The notes: generated by a model not told the origin, from the letters alone. DNA of 34,228 nt from Candidatus Omnitrophota bacterium (GCA_027034965.1 JALVWL010000169.1:1-34228), one strand, 5' to 3'. Positions 15,984 through 25,174 are shown, numbered from the stretch's first letter. Made by a program: numbers and translations.

Positions 15984-16883
15984 TTAACTCCTGGTTATAT
16001 TAATAAATTCTCGCACCTTCTCTATCTCATCATCCAATTCATAAGTGAACTTTTCTATATCTATGTTGGCTAATTCTGGCTTTACCTTTTGGATCAAAAG
16101 CCAAGAAATATCCTCACTAAATACAAATCCCTTATTATCGCCACCAAACCCAATCTCCTTTGCCTTACAAAATAGATCCGCTACCCTAACTATACCAACT
16201 GTAAAGGGGGCCTTTTCTGCCTGTTCTGGTGTGTGGTGATAGGCAATTGCCTCCTGAATAGATATAGGCAGGTTCCACATCTGAGCCAGGACCAACCCAA
16301 CCTCTGCATGTGTAAAACCAAGGGCCTCTTTTTCCACATCGTAGATAGACCGATCTTCTTCTCTTGCCTTATTAAATATGTCAGTAAAGACATCATGGCG
16401 TTTCTCATCCAAAACAATCTTGCCTATATCGTGCAACAAGCCTCCGACAAAGACCTCCCCACCAAGCATAGGTTCGCCAAGTCTTTTCGCCAAAATCCTT
16501 GCGAAATGTCCACAGGCTGCAGAGTGTATCCAGAATTTCTCTCTGTCAAATGTCTCCTTTCCTGGTATATCAGGGAAGGCAGAGAAGACTGAAACACTCA
16601 TAATAAGATGACTGATCTCCCCCATTCCAAGGACGACCAGAGCCAGCTCAAGGGAATTGACCTGTTGTTTAAGACCATAAAAGGCAGAATTAGCCACCTT
16701 TAAGACTTTGGAAGTCAAAGACGGATCACCTTCTAATATCCGGGAGATATCCCGCACCGAGGCCCTGGAAGACATGGTAAGATCCATCACCTGCGCTGCT
16801 ACATGCGGCAGTGTTGGCAAAGAATCCAGATCTCCAATCAGGGATACAATTTTTTCTTTTATCTGATCATCTATTTCAGGCAT
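15984..16883 (-). CDS. HDOD domain signalling protein (copy 1)
   Basis: This 299-residue protein has an N-terminal HDOD domain: LPTLPHVAAQVMDL, DPSLTSKVLKVANSAFYG, and an HD-type core with GLLHDIGKIVLD, THAEVG and AIAYHH. Unlike many HDOD proteins it keeps the HD pair, but the GYP motif of c-di-GMP phosphodiesterases is absent. HDOD proteins are signal-transduction scaffolds that are often found with chemotaxis or c-di-GMP genes. It is 299 residues, like the second HDOD reading frame at 20790, and is probably a paralogue of it. Its start overlaps the HEAT gene end by 8 nt. Confidence 0.9.
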   Translation of the reverse strand: MPEIDDQIKEKIVSLIGDLDSLPTLPHVAAQVMDLTMSSRASVRDISRILEGDPSLTSKVLKVANSAFYGLKQQVNSLELALVVLGMGEISHLIMSVSVFSAFPDIPGKETFDREKFWIHSAACGHFARILAKRLGEPMLGGEVFVGGLLHDIGKIVLDEKRHDVFTDIFNKAREEDRSIYDVEKEALGFTHAEVGLVLAQMWNLPISIQEAIAYHHTPEQAEKAPFTVGIVRVADLFCKAKEIGFGGDNKGFVFSEDISWLLIQKVKPELANIDIEKFTYELDDEIEKVREFINITRS

Positions 16884-17952
16884 TGGTCCTTTCCTTTATC
16901 TTTTCAATCGCTTCTCTTGTCAGGTTAGCCTGATTCTCATCTTCTGAATCCACAAACTTAGCAAGTAAATCTAGAGCCTTTGCTGTCCCTATCTCCCTCA
17001 AACCCTCTATAGCTGAGTTTATAATCATCGGCTCTGAAATCGTTTGAAGGATATCCAAGAGGACCCACTCTGCTTCGGGGCCAAGTTTAGATACAATATT
17101 AACCGCCCTGTAGGCATTCCACCTGTCGTCGGAATATTTAATGTAGGCCAACAAATATACTGCAAATTTTTTTCTTACAGCCTCATCATCCGGGATTGTC
17201 TCTACCCTCAAACCAAAATCAATTATATCTGAATAGACATCTGAGAGTTTTTGAGAACTCATAAATTCAAAGACATACATAATATCGTAGATAAATATAT
17301 CATCGCCAAATTTTGATATACCATCTAACAAGGCCTTTAAGACAACATCATTTTTTTCTCTATACAAGGCCTTCCTCAGAACCTCTTTTGCAGAATCAAG
17401 CCCAATCTTGGTCAACGCATCTATTATAGAAAACCTGACCCAGGTATCAGTCTCTCTTTCTAGTAATTCTGCAAGGACAGAAACCGATTTTTCATTGACA
17501 ATAGAGCCTATGCCCATAACAGCTGAATTCCTTACATTTATCTCTTCATCATATAAGGCTTTGGATAGATATTCCAGGGCCTTCTCTGTCCCAAATTTTC
17601 CAATAATATCACATACAAAAAGACGCACATCTTTATCCTCATCTTCTAGATATGCCCCTATTAGATCAACATAATCCCGACCTATTTTCTCCAGTACCTC
17701 TATAGCCGCATTACGGACATTGGCATTCTCTTCCCTTAGTAATGGCATCAACTTCTCTACTACTAGTTTATCTGGCCTGGAAACCAGCAATTCTATGACT
17801 GCTTCTTGAAGTGCCTTGTTATCTACATATAGGATAGAAATCAATGTATCGATTATATCTGTTATAGGTAAAGAACCAGCAACCCTTATAGCCTCTCTCT
17901 TTTCCTCTATGCTCCCGGACTCTACCTGGGCCTTCCACATCTCAATATCCAT
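16876..17952 (-). CDS. HEAT-repeat protein in the chemosensory operon
   Basis: A 358-residue all-helical solenoid. Repeats of about 31 residues with the pattern VRxxAxxxIGxxGxxxAxxxLxxAL recur, for example VRNAAIEVLEKIG, VRLFVCDIIGKFG, VRNSAVMGIGSIV and VRFSIIDALTKIG. There is no signal peptide or membrane span, so it is cytoplasmic. HEAT solenoids bind other proteins. Embedded between cheB and HDOD copy 1, it is a candidate scaffold or adaptor of this pathway, but it is not part of any classical chemotaxis system. The function is unknown. Confidence 0.85.
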   Translation of the reverse strand: MDIEMWKAQVESGSIEEKREAIRVAGSLPITDIIDTLISILYVDNKALQEAVIELLVSRPDKLVVEKLMPLLREENANVRNAAIEVLEKIGRDYVDLIGAYLEDEDKDVRLFVCDIIGKFGTEKALEYLSKALYDEEINVRNSAVMGIGSIVNEKSVSVLAELLERETDTWVRFSIIDALTKIGLDSAKEVLRKALYREKNDVVLKALLDGISKFGDDIFIYDIMYVFEFMSSQKLSDVYSDIIDFGLRVETIPDDEAVRKKFAVYLLAYIKYSDDRWNAYRAVNIVSKLGPEAEWVLLDILQTISEPMIINSAIEGLREIGTAKALDLLAKFVDSEDENQANLTREAIEKIKERTNA

Positions 17953-17963
17953 ATCAATCCTCC

Positions 17964-19055
17964 TTAGATCATCCTCATTATCTCTGCCGCAATATTATCA
18001 ACAGAAACAATCCTATCCGCTAGACCTTCATCAACTACCGCCTTAGGCATTCCATAAACAACCGAACTGCCTTCATCCTGGGCGATTACCTTACCTCCAA
18101 ACTGCTTAACCCTTCTTACTCCTTCAAGGCCATCTTTACCCATACCAGTAAGGATAACCGCTAACGTTTTATTTTTGAATATATCTGCTGCAGAAGAAAT
18201 CGTAATATCTATGCTCGGATGATAAATGGTATCTTTCGGTTCTTCACTCAAAACAGCTGTAACCATTGAACCAATCTTTTTGAGCTGAAGATGATATGCC
18301 CCTGGGACCACCAATATCTTCCCTCGTTCCAATTTTTCGCCCTGCTCGGCTTCCTTTACCAATGGCCCCCCCAGAGAGTTTAGACGATTGGCCAATGGAC
18401 CAGTAAATGCAGGTGGCATATGTTGTATAATAACCCCAGGGATGGGAAGATTCCTAGGGAGCCTCCCTATTACCTTTTGAAGGGCAGTAGGACCGCCCGT
18501 AGAGACACCTATAACCAATATATCAAAGAGACCTCTCGATGTAACTGGTGGTGCTGATTTTGGTTCTGTTACAACTGTGCTAGACGGAGAAGATTCTGGT
18601 CTAGAAGATGAACTGTAGACAAAGGCCGAAGGCTTAGCAGAAAAAGCTGTTTTTTTGGCGGCTATCGCCTTTATCTTTTCTAGAAGTTGCTGTTCGATCT
18701 TCTCGAAATTTATTCCAACACTGCCTGATTGATAAAGTTCTTTAGGGATAAAGTCCACTGCCCCTAGAGAAAGGGCCTCTATAGTCACAGCAGCACCTTC
18801 TCTTGTCAATGAACTGACCATAATCACTGGCCGGGGATATTCCCTCATAATAACCTTCAATGCCTCAATACCATTCATCTTCGGCATCTCAACATCCAGG
18901 GTAACCAGATCAGGGTCAAACTGTTTTATTTTATCAATAGCATCCAATCCATCATGAGCAAATCCTACAACCTTAATATTAGGATCTTTCTCCAGGATCC
19001 TCGAAATAGCCTTACAGATAAAGACAGAATCATCTACTATCAAGACCTTGACCAT
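17964..19055 (-). CDS. cheB: Chemoreceptor methylesterase CheB
   Basis: A receiver domain (phosphoacceptor Asp54 in LDVEMPKMNG, DD at 8-9) is joined by a Ser/Pro-rich linker (about 135-175) to the methylesterase domain. The catalytic triad is visible as Ser185 (GVSTGGP), His212 (QHMPPAFT) and Asp308 (GMGKDG). At 363 residues the length is typical. CheB removes methyl groups from receptors and deamidates them when phosphorylated by CheA. It lies 11 nt after the receptor gene. Confidence 0.97.
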   Translation of the reverse strand: MVKVLIVDDSVFICKAISRILEKDPNIKVVGFAHDGLDAIDKIKQFDPDLVTLDVEMPKMNGIEALKVIMREYPRPVIMVSSLTREGAAVTIEALSLGAVDFIPKELYQSGSVGINFEKIEQQLLEKIKAIAAKKTAFSAKPSAFVYSSSSRPESSPSSTVVTEPKSAPPVTSRGLFDILVIGVSTGGPTALQKVIGRLPRNLPIPGVIIQHMPPAFTGPLANRLNSLGGPLVKEAEQGEKLERGKILVVPGAYHLQLKKIGSMVTAVLSEEPKDTIYHPSIDITISSAADIFKNKTLAVILTGMGKDGLEGVRRVKQFGGKVIAQDEGSSVVYGMPKAVVDEGLADRIVSVDNIAAEIMRMI

Positions 19056-19066
19056 TACATTCCTCC

Positions 19067-20224
19067 TTAGAACTTAAACCCAGAAATAATTTGCAATAAA
19101 TCATTAGATAAACGGCTCAAGTTTTCAGCTGCATCTTTGGTTTGAAGAACACCATCCTGTACCTGCGCAGCAATTGCCTTAACTATCTCCATCGTCCTGG
19201 ATATTTCTTCCACTGCCATTGTTTCTCTATCTGCAGAGACCTTAATTGGTTCCATTAATCTTTGTGTATCCTCAGCCCTGGCACTCATATCCTTTATGAT
19301 CTTCCCCGTCTCTTCTATGTTCTGTTCAGTCTCAGACACCCTTTCTTTTGCATGATCCACCATATTTATAACCTCATCACTCCGCCGCTGCAAAGAGGAT
19401 ATCATTTCTGCAACTTCCTTTGTAGCCTCCGCTGTCTTTTCTGCTAACTGCCTAACCTCATCCGCAACCACTGCAAAGCCTCTACCGTATTCACCTGCCC
19501 TAGCCGCCTCAATTGCAGCGTTCAAAGCAAGTAAATTTGTCTGATTTGCAATATCATCTATTGTCTCTATAATCTGGCCTATTTGTTGAGAACTATCTCT
19601 GAGTTGCTCTGCTGTACTTGCAGCAGCTGTAACCTCCCCAGAGAGGGCCTTCATTTTACCAATACTCTCTTCTATTTTATTCACACCCTCGCGGGCTATC
19701 TCAAGAGATTTATCTGCCGCATCACTTGCCTGATTAGCATTTTGCGAGACTTCCAGAATAATAGAGGTAATCTCTCCTATTTGCACCGCTACCTCTGATG
19801 TCTCCTTGGTCTGCGTATCTGCACCTCTACTAATCTCTTCAGAGGTCTGAGAAAGCTGGGCAGAGGCAGCTGCAAGCCGGGATATATTTGTTTGAATAGT
19901 TCCCAATAAATCCCTCAGCTGTCCTGTAACTTTATTATAAGCAATTGCCAATTCCCCTAATTCATCTTTAGATACATTGGAAATTTCCTTCCTCAAATCC
20001 CCCTCACCCATAGCAAGCAAAGAAGTCTGAATAATCTTTAAGGCATTGACTATCGTATGAGAAAGTATATACCCAAAGATATAGGCTACCACCATATTAA
20101 CCGTGAGATTAACCACCAATGCCATATTTTGGTTATGTATAAACTTATGGGCTATCCAACCTACAATGGCAGCAAATAGGACATTGCCCATTATTCCTAA
20201 ATGAATTTTGGTTACTATCTTCAT
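19067..20224 (-). CDS. Methyl-accepting chemotaxis protein with almost no extracytoplasmic loop
   Basis: The 385-residue receptor has two membrane spans at about residues 9-28 and 34-54, joined by only about five residues. A HAMP domain (about 55-108, with MGEGDLRKEISNVSKDELGEL) and an MA signalling domain follow. The hairpin tip contains NLLALNAAIEAARAGEYG followed by RGFAVVADEVRQLAEKT, the kinase- and CheW-contact region. There is no ligand-binding domain and no C-terminal CheR-binding pentapeptide. It probably senses membrane or cytoplasmic state, or relays a partner's signal. It is the only receptor in the window. Confidence 0.94.
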   Translation of the reverse strand: MKIVTKIHLGIMGNVLFAAIVGWIAHKFIHNQNMALVVNLTVNMVVAYIFGYILSHTIVNALKIIQTSLLAMGEGDLRKEISNVSKDELGELAIAYNKVTGQLRDLLGTIQTNISRLAAASAQLSQTSEEISRGADTQTKETSEVAVQIGEITSIILEVSQNANQASDAADKSLEIAREGVNKIEESIGKMKALSGEVTAAASTAEQLRDSSQQIGQIIETIDDIANQTNLLALNAAIEAARAGEYGRGFAVVADEVRQLAEKTAEATKEVAEMISSLQRRSDEVINMVDHAKERVSETEQNIEETGKIIKDMSARAEDTQRLMEPIKVSADRETMAVEEISRTMEIVKAIAAQVQDGVLQTKDAAENLSRLSNDLLQIISGFKF

Positions 20225-20271
20225 ATAGTCCCCCCTCTGGCAGAAAATATTCCCCTTAATACAGTCGGGTA

Positions 20272-20769
20272 TCAGAAACTATTTAACATAGTTTTTTCTT
20301 CTTCCGATAGGAACTTCTCTATGTCTATTATTATAATTAAGCGTTCCTCCAGTTTTCCAACGCCCTTTATGCACTGCGCATCAATAGAAGTAGAAATCAT
20401 TGGAGGAGTTGGATCTATCGTATCCTTTGGCAGGCGTAAGACCTCAGAAACACTATCGACAATCAATCCAACAGTTCTTCCATCTATATCTACAACTATA
20501 ATCCTAGTCTCTTTTGTATTGTTAGGTTGAAGTCCAAACCTCTTCCGCAGGTCTAATACAGGAATCACTTTACCTCTCAAGTTCACAACACCTTCTACAA
20601 AATAGGCACATTTCGGTACATGTGTAATCTCCATCATCCTGTTAATCTCTTGAACTTTCAAAATGTCAATCCCATATTCTTCCTCACCCAGAGTAAAACT
20701 TACTAGCTGTACAATCTCGGTATCTTTATGAACTTGTTCCTTTGTCCCGGAATTATTCATCTCTGTCAT
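20272..20769 (-). CDS. cheW: Chemotaxis coupling protein CheW
   Basis: This 165-residue protein consists of a short polar N terminus and one CheW domain: QLVSFTLGEEEYGIDILKVQEI, then FVEGVVNLRGKVIPVLDLRKRFGL, and VGLIVDSVSEVLRL. CheW joins receptors to CheA in the array. It sits just upstream of the receptor gene on the transcript (47-nt gap). GGGGAG precedes the ATG at 20769; a second in-frame ATG at 20760 is possible. Confidence 0.95.
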   Translation of the reverse strand: MTEMNNSGTKEQVHKDTEIVQLVSFTLGEEEYGIDILKVQEINRMMEITHVPKCAYFVEGVVNLRGKVIPVLDLRKRFGLQPNNTKETRIIVVDIDGRTVGLIVDSVSEVLRLPKDTIDPTPPMISTSIDAQCIKGVGKLEERLIIIIDIEKFLSEEEKTMLNSF

Positions 20770-20789
20770 CTCTCCCCTCCCAAGGTTTT

Positions 20790-21662
20790 TTAGCCCCTTA
20801 TAATATCCAAAAAGTCTCTCATCGAATCCAGCTGGGAAATACCTTCGGATATGATGTAATCCATTGTCATCAAATCCAGATTCAACATAGAAAACACATT
20901 TTTATGTAAGGGTGGAATAAAATTATCCCCTCCGAATCCAAGTCCAATCAAACGGGTCAAAAAATCAGCCACCGCAACAATACCCACGCTCTGCAAAAAC
21001 TTTCCATTATAGTTTATCACATCGTGATGCCAGGTTACCACATCTATCATATCATAAGGCAGATTCCATTTCTCAAAGACAATACTTCCAACAATAGAAT
21101 GGTCAAAACCTATTATCTCCAATTCTGCCTCTCTCAGAGGGATATCCTTTTCCTTCTGTAAAGGGAGTACCTTTTCATAAAATTCCTTGCCATAGTAATC
21201 CAAGATTAATTTACCGACATCATGTAAGAGTCCAAAGATAAAATGCTCTTCTACATTGGGAAGCCTTAAGTGTTTGGCCAATGCCTTTGATATAACCCCA
21301 ACACCTATAGAATGCTCCCAAAACCCATTTACGTCAAAACCAATATTATTCTGTCCATTCTTAAAGACCTCAAGGACAGAGGCAGTAAATATAGCTGCCT
21401 TGAGACGATTGAATCCAAGGATAACCAGGGCATGGTCTATCGTCTTTATTTGTCTGGGAAATCCATAAAAGGCAGAATTGACTATCCGAAGTATACGTGA
21501 AACCAGCGCCTGATCCTGGCTTATCACTTTTGCGACCTCCCTAGCAGAAACCCTTGGTTCTCCCAGCATAGATATTACCTTAGAAAGGACCTTGGGAAGT
21601 GTTGGGACATTTACTACCTGTTCGAACTTCTGCTTTATATGTACGGGTATTGTTCTCGCCAT
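20790..21662 (-). CDS. HDOD domain signalling protein (copy 2)
   Basis: About 290 residues with an HDOD domain: VPTLPKVLSKVISML, DQALVSRILRIVNSAFYG, and the HD core FGLLHDVGKLILD, DHSIVG and VVTWHHD. As in copy 1, HD residues are kept but there is no GYP motif. The open frame extends to 21689. The ATG at 21662 is preferred because AGGAG lies 7 nt upstream and the start then falls 10 nt behind the preceding stop instead of overlapping it. Copies 1 and 2 share domain order and length and bracket the receptor, cheB and HEAT genes. Confidence 0.88.
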   Translation of the reverse strand: MARTIPVHIKQKFEQVVNVPTLPKVLSKVISMLGEPRVSAREVAKVISQDQALVSRILRIVNSAFYGFPRQIKTIDHALVILGFNRLKAAIFTASVLEVFKNGQNNIGFDVNGFWEHSIGVGVISKALAKHLRLPNVEEHFIFGLLHDVGKLILDYYGKEFYEKVLPLQKEKDIPLREAELEIIGFDHSIVGSIVFEKWNLPYDMIDVVTWHHDVINYNGKFLQSVGIVAVADFLTRLIGLGFGGDNFIPPLHKNVFSMLNLDLMTMDYIISEGISQLDSMRDFLDIIRG

Positions 21663-21672
21663 AAATAAACTC

Positions 21673-22005
21673 CTAGGACTTAGTTGCAAGAAAGCTACGG
21701 TACTTTATTCCCAATAATTTGAATTGTTCTGTCTCCTTAGGAGAGAAGCTGCAATACTTAAAGGCCTTTTCAATGGCCCTTTTAATCTCATCCGAGGCTA
21801 TCTCAGCCTCCTTTTTCAATACATTAAAGAATATATCATCACCCTCTACCACAACCCAAGAAACATCCATAGCTCTAATATTTTCTATATCCTCACGAGC
21901 CAGTTCCTTGCCTTTTGGAAACATAACCGCACCATCGTCAGTAACAACATCCGCGGCAAGTCTCATCCCCTCTTCTAACCATCTAGGCGCTATTCTAGAT
22001 CCCAT
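21673..22005 (-). CDS. Small protein resembling the N-terminal domain of HD-GYP proteins
   Basis: The 110-residue protein has the pattern LEEGMRLAADVVTDDGAVMF, then KGKELAREDIENIRAMDVSW and VVVEGDD. This pattern is common in the short beta-rich domain before the HD-GYP domain of c-di-GMP phosphodiesterases. The catalytic domain is absent; instead a helical tail of about 50 residues follows. AAGGAGA lies 4 nt before the ATG. As the first gene of the chemosensory block, directly before HDOD copy 2, it may act together with that HD-fold protein. The function is unknown. Confidence 0.65.
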   Translation of the reverse strand: MGSRIAPRWLEEGMRLAADVVTDDGAVMFPKGKELAREDIENIRAMDVSWVVVEGDDIFFNVLKKEAEIASDEIKRAIEKAFKYCSFSPKETEQFKLLGIKYRSFLATKS

Positions 22006-22027
22006 TTTATCTCCTTCTATGCTAATA

Positions 22028-23764
22028 TCATCCCTTCAATAAATCTTTATAAACTTTGATATAATGCCTCGCACTACTGCCCCAAGAGAAGTCGCTTGTC
22101 ATTGCGGCTTTTACCTTCTTTTGCCAATCCCGGGGTCTCTCTAAGAATTCCTCCAGAGCAGTATCCAATATAGATAATAAATCATTATAATCCAATCTGT
22201 CAAACAGGAAACCGCTATCTGACGAAATCGTATCCGCAAGCCCTCCTGTCTTGCGAGCAACCGGTATTGTTCCATACCTCATCCCTATCATCTGGGAAAG
22301 CCCGCAAGGTTCAAACCTGGAAGGAATTAATATCATATCTCCCGCCGCATAAAGTCTATGGGCCAGGGGTTCATTAAACTCCAAGATGCCTTTAAACAGT
22401 TTAGGATGTTGAACAGATAACTCCTCTAGCATCCTTTCATAATGTCTATCACCCCTGCCCAGGATAACACATACAACACCACCACGCCTGAGCAGTGTCT
22501 CAATTACCGGCACAGCCACATCTATACCTTTCTGCTCCACCAGACGAGATATCATAATGATAAGGGCGGTATTGTTATTTCCCTCGATCCCCAAGTCTTC
22601 AAACAATTTTAATTTATTTACCACCTTTCCCTTCAAGTGCATCCTTGAGCCTTTCATACCATAATGCTGGTAAATAAACTCATCCCGCCAAGGATTCCAA
22701 TAATCATAATCTATGCCGTTTAAAATACCGTTCAGTTTATGTCTATTCGCCCTCAATACCCCATCAAGGCCATAACCGTACTCAGGCATCTGTATCTCCT
22801 TTGCATAGGTAGGGCTAACCGTCAGAACAGAGTCGGAATATATGATGCCTGCCTTCATACAGTTTATCTTCCCATAGAACTCAATCCCCTGGTATGTAAA
22901 ATAACTCCAGTCAAGGCCCAGTATATAGAACTTATCCACAGGGAAGAGTCCCTGATAGGCAAGATTATGGATAGAAAATACTGTTTTTGTATTCTCAAAA
23001 AACTCATCTTCTGAATAAAAGGCCTGTTTAAATACCGGCAACAGGCCTGTCTGCCAATCATTGGTATGTATGATATCTGCCCTGAAGTCTATCCTCTTTA
23101 ATAACTCTAGGGCAATCTTAGAAAAGAACGAAAACCTCTCCAGGTTATCTTCGTAGTTCCCATAAACCTCATCCCTATCAAAAAATACAGGACAATCAAC
23201 CAGATAATAATCTATCCCACCCAGCTCTATCTTCTTGATAGAGGCCTCTATCCAGTTTGCACCAACAGGAGAGCTTATTTTTATACCTGTATCAGATACA
23301 GTGTATCCCTTACTATAAATATCCCTATAGGCCGGCAGGATAACTATGGGATCCACACCAAGCTGTAACAATGCCTTCGGCAGGCTACCCACGACATCTG
23401 CCAGGCCGCCTACCTTCACTAACGGCATCGCCTCAGGAGAAACAAAGGCCACTCTAATCTTTTTCCTGGCAGAACCCTTACGGGTCGCCTTTCTGCCATT
23501 ATCTTTATTTGGGCCCTTTTTATTTCTGGCAACCTTTTTGGCCTTCTCCTTTAGAGTACTGCTCCCTGTCTTCGAAGTCGTGGTCTTCTTCACCCGTCCC
23601 TTTGCTCTATTAGATGTCTTTTGTGCCTTATTTGTCTTTGCTTTCGAGGACTTCGAAACCGAATTCTTTTTCGTCACAGACTTCTTAGCACGCCCTGACG
23701 CAGTGCTGCTTTTCTTTGTATCAACAGCACCACTCTTTTTGCTTTTCTTCTTCCTTTCCGTCAC
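22028..23764 (-). CDS. glgA: Glycogen synthase with a lysine-rich N-terminal tail
   Basis: Residues about 102-578 are a GT5 glycogen/starch synthase: IRVAFVSPEAMPLVKVGGLADV binds the ADP-glucose (KxGGL motif), HTNDWQTGLLP, and near the C terminus PSRFEPCGLSQMIGMRYGTI with the catalytic Glu. Residues 1-100 are almost only Lys, Ser, Thr, Ala, Arg, Asn and Gly, like eukaryotic histone H1 tails, and are not part of the family. The GTG start shares a base with the atpD TAG stop and has GGAGG at 7 nt, so the tail is probably translated. The enzyme elongates alpha-1,4-glucan. Confidence 0.93.
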   Translation of the reverse strand: MTERKKKSKKSGAVDTKKSSTASGRAKKSVTKKNSVSKSSKAKTNKAQKTSNRAKGRVKKTTTSKTGSSTLKEKAKKVARNKKGPNKDNGRKATRKGSARKKIRVAFVSPEAMPLVKVGGLADVVGSLPKALLQLGVDPIVILPAYRDIYSKGYTVSDTGIKISSPVGANWIEASIKKIELGGIDYYLVDCPVFFDRDEVYGNYEDNLERFSFFSKIALELLKRIDFRADIIHTNDWQTGLLPVFKQAFYSEDEFFENTKTVFSIHNLAYQGLFPVDKFYILGLDWSYFTYQGIEFYGKINCMKAGIIYSDSVLTVSPTYAKEIQMPEYGYGLDGVLRANRHKLNGILNGIDYDYWNPWRDEFIYQHYGMKGSRMHLKGKVVNKLKLFEDLGIEGNNNTALIIMISRLVEQKGIDVAVPVIETLLRRGGVVCVILGRGDRHYERMLEELSVQHPKLFKGILEFNEPLAHRLYAAGDMILIPSRFEPCGLSQMIGMRYGTIPVARKTGGLADTISSDSGFLFDRLDYNDLLSILDTALEEFLERPRDWQKKVKAAMTSDFSWGSSARHYIKVYKDLLKG

Positions 23765-25164
23765 TATTTGCCCTCCAGTGTCCTTGCCTTCTCTATTGCC
23801 TCCTCTATTGTGCCCACCATATAGAAGGCCTGTTCAGGCAAATCATCGTGCTTGCCCTCTATAATCTCTGCAAAGCCCCTGACCGTATCCTCAACCCTTA
23901 CAAACCTACCTTCTCGTCCAGTAAACTCCTCTGCCACAAAGAATGGCTGAGATAGGAACCTCTGGATCTTTCTGGCACGGCTTACTACAAGTTTATCCTC
24001 ATCGCTAAGCTCCTCCATACCAAGAATCGCTATTATATCCTTTAAGTCTTTATACCTCTGTAGTATCCTCTGCACCTCTCGGGCAACACGATAGTGTTCA
24101 CTACCAACGACCTCTGGGGTAAGGACACGCGAAGTAGAATCAAGCGGATCCACCGCAGGATATATGCCAAGCTCTGCTATCTGTCGAGACAATACCGTCG
24201 TGGCATCTAGGTGCGCAAAGGTGGTTGCAGGGGCTGGGTCTGTCAGGTCATCCGCAGGGACATAGACCGCCTGTACGCTCGTAATAGATCCATTCCTAGT
24301 AGAGGTAATTCTCTCCTGAAGCTGACCAAGGTCCGTAGAAAGGGTAGGCTGATAACCAACTGCCGAAGGCAGACGTCCTAGAAGGGCAGAGACCTCTGAT
24401 CCTGCCTGGACAAATCGGAATATATTATCGATAAACAAAAGTACATCTTTCTTTTCTACATCCCTAAAATATTCTGCCATAGTTAGTCCTGCAAGGGCCA
24501 CTCTAAATCTGGCACCTGGAGGTTCGTTCATCTGGCCAAAGACAAGGGTTGCCTTATTTATCACCTTTGACTTATTCATCTCAAGCCAGAGGTCATTACC
24601 CTCTCTGGTCCTCTCCCCTACTCCGGTAAAGACGCTTACACCTCCATGCTCTATAGCAATATTACGAATCAATTCCATTATAACGACTGTCTTTCCTACG
24701 CCCGCACCTCCAAATAGTCCAACCTTCCCCCCTTTAGGGTAGGGTGCCAATAGGTCTATGACCTTTATTCCGGTCTCAAGTATCTCCCAATCTGTGTTCT
24801 GTTCCTCCAGAGATGGTGGATCACGATGGATGACCCACTTCTCGACCCCTTCAGGGATAGGATTGCCTCCGTCTATAACCTCACCAATTACATTAAATAT
24901 CCTCCCTAAAGAGACATCCCCTACCGGCACAGCTATAGGCCTTCCTGTATCGATAACCTCCATCCCGCGTTTAAGACCGTCCGTAGAAGACATCGAAATG
25001 CACTTTACGACATTATCACCTATATGCTGCAATACCTCTAACAACAAATCACTACCATCTTCCCGTTTGACCACCAAGGCATTAAATATCTTTGGAAGCT
25101 CCTGTGGATTAAATTCCACTGTAACCACCGGCCCTATGACTGTCCTTATCCTTCCCTGCCCCAT
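23764..25164 (-). CDS. atpD: F-type ATP synthase subunit beta
   Basis: A 466-residue catalytic subunit with P-loop GGAGVGKTVVIMEL, the catalytic-glutamate segment GVGERTREGNDLW, the Walker B region DVLLFIDNIFRF, and the DELSEED-type loop GMEELSDEDK near the C terminus. It lies at the end of the ATP synthase operon, 10 nt after atpG. In most operons atpC follows atpD; here glgA follows and the epsilon gene is at the operon head. Confidence 0.98.
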   Translation of the reverse strand: MGQGRIRTVIGPVVTVEFNPQELPKIFNALVVKREDGSDLLLEVLQHIGDNVVKCISMSSTDGLKRGMEVIDTGRPIAVPVGDVSLGRIFNVIGEVIDGGNPIPEGVEKWVIHRDPPSLEEQNTDWEILETGIKVIDLLAPYPKGGKVGLFGGAGVGKTVVIMELIRNIAIEHGGVSVFTGVGERTREGNDLWLEMNKSKVINKATLVFGQMNEPPGARFRVALAGLTMAEYFRDVEKKDVLLFIDNIFRFVQAGSEVSALLGRLPSAVGYQPTLSTDLGQLQERITSTRNGSITSVQAVYVPADDLTDPAPATTFAHLDATTVLSRQIAELGIYPAVDPLDSTSRVLTPEVVGSEHYRVAREVQRILQRYKDLKDIIAILGMEELSDEDKLVVSRARKIQRFLSQPFFVAEEFTGREGRFVRVEDTVRGFAEIIEGKHDDLPEQAFYMVGTIEEAIEKARTLEGK

Positions 25165-25174
25165 AAACTCCTCC

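Noticed and set aside
23346..23864. 172-residue plus-strand frame opposite the glgA start
   Set aside because: It is the antisense shadow of the lysine-rich tail (giving Phe/Leu-rich sequence) and of the atpD end; no ribosome binding site or family signature.
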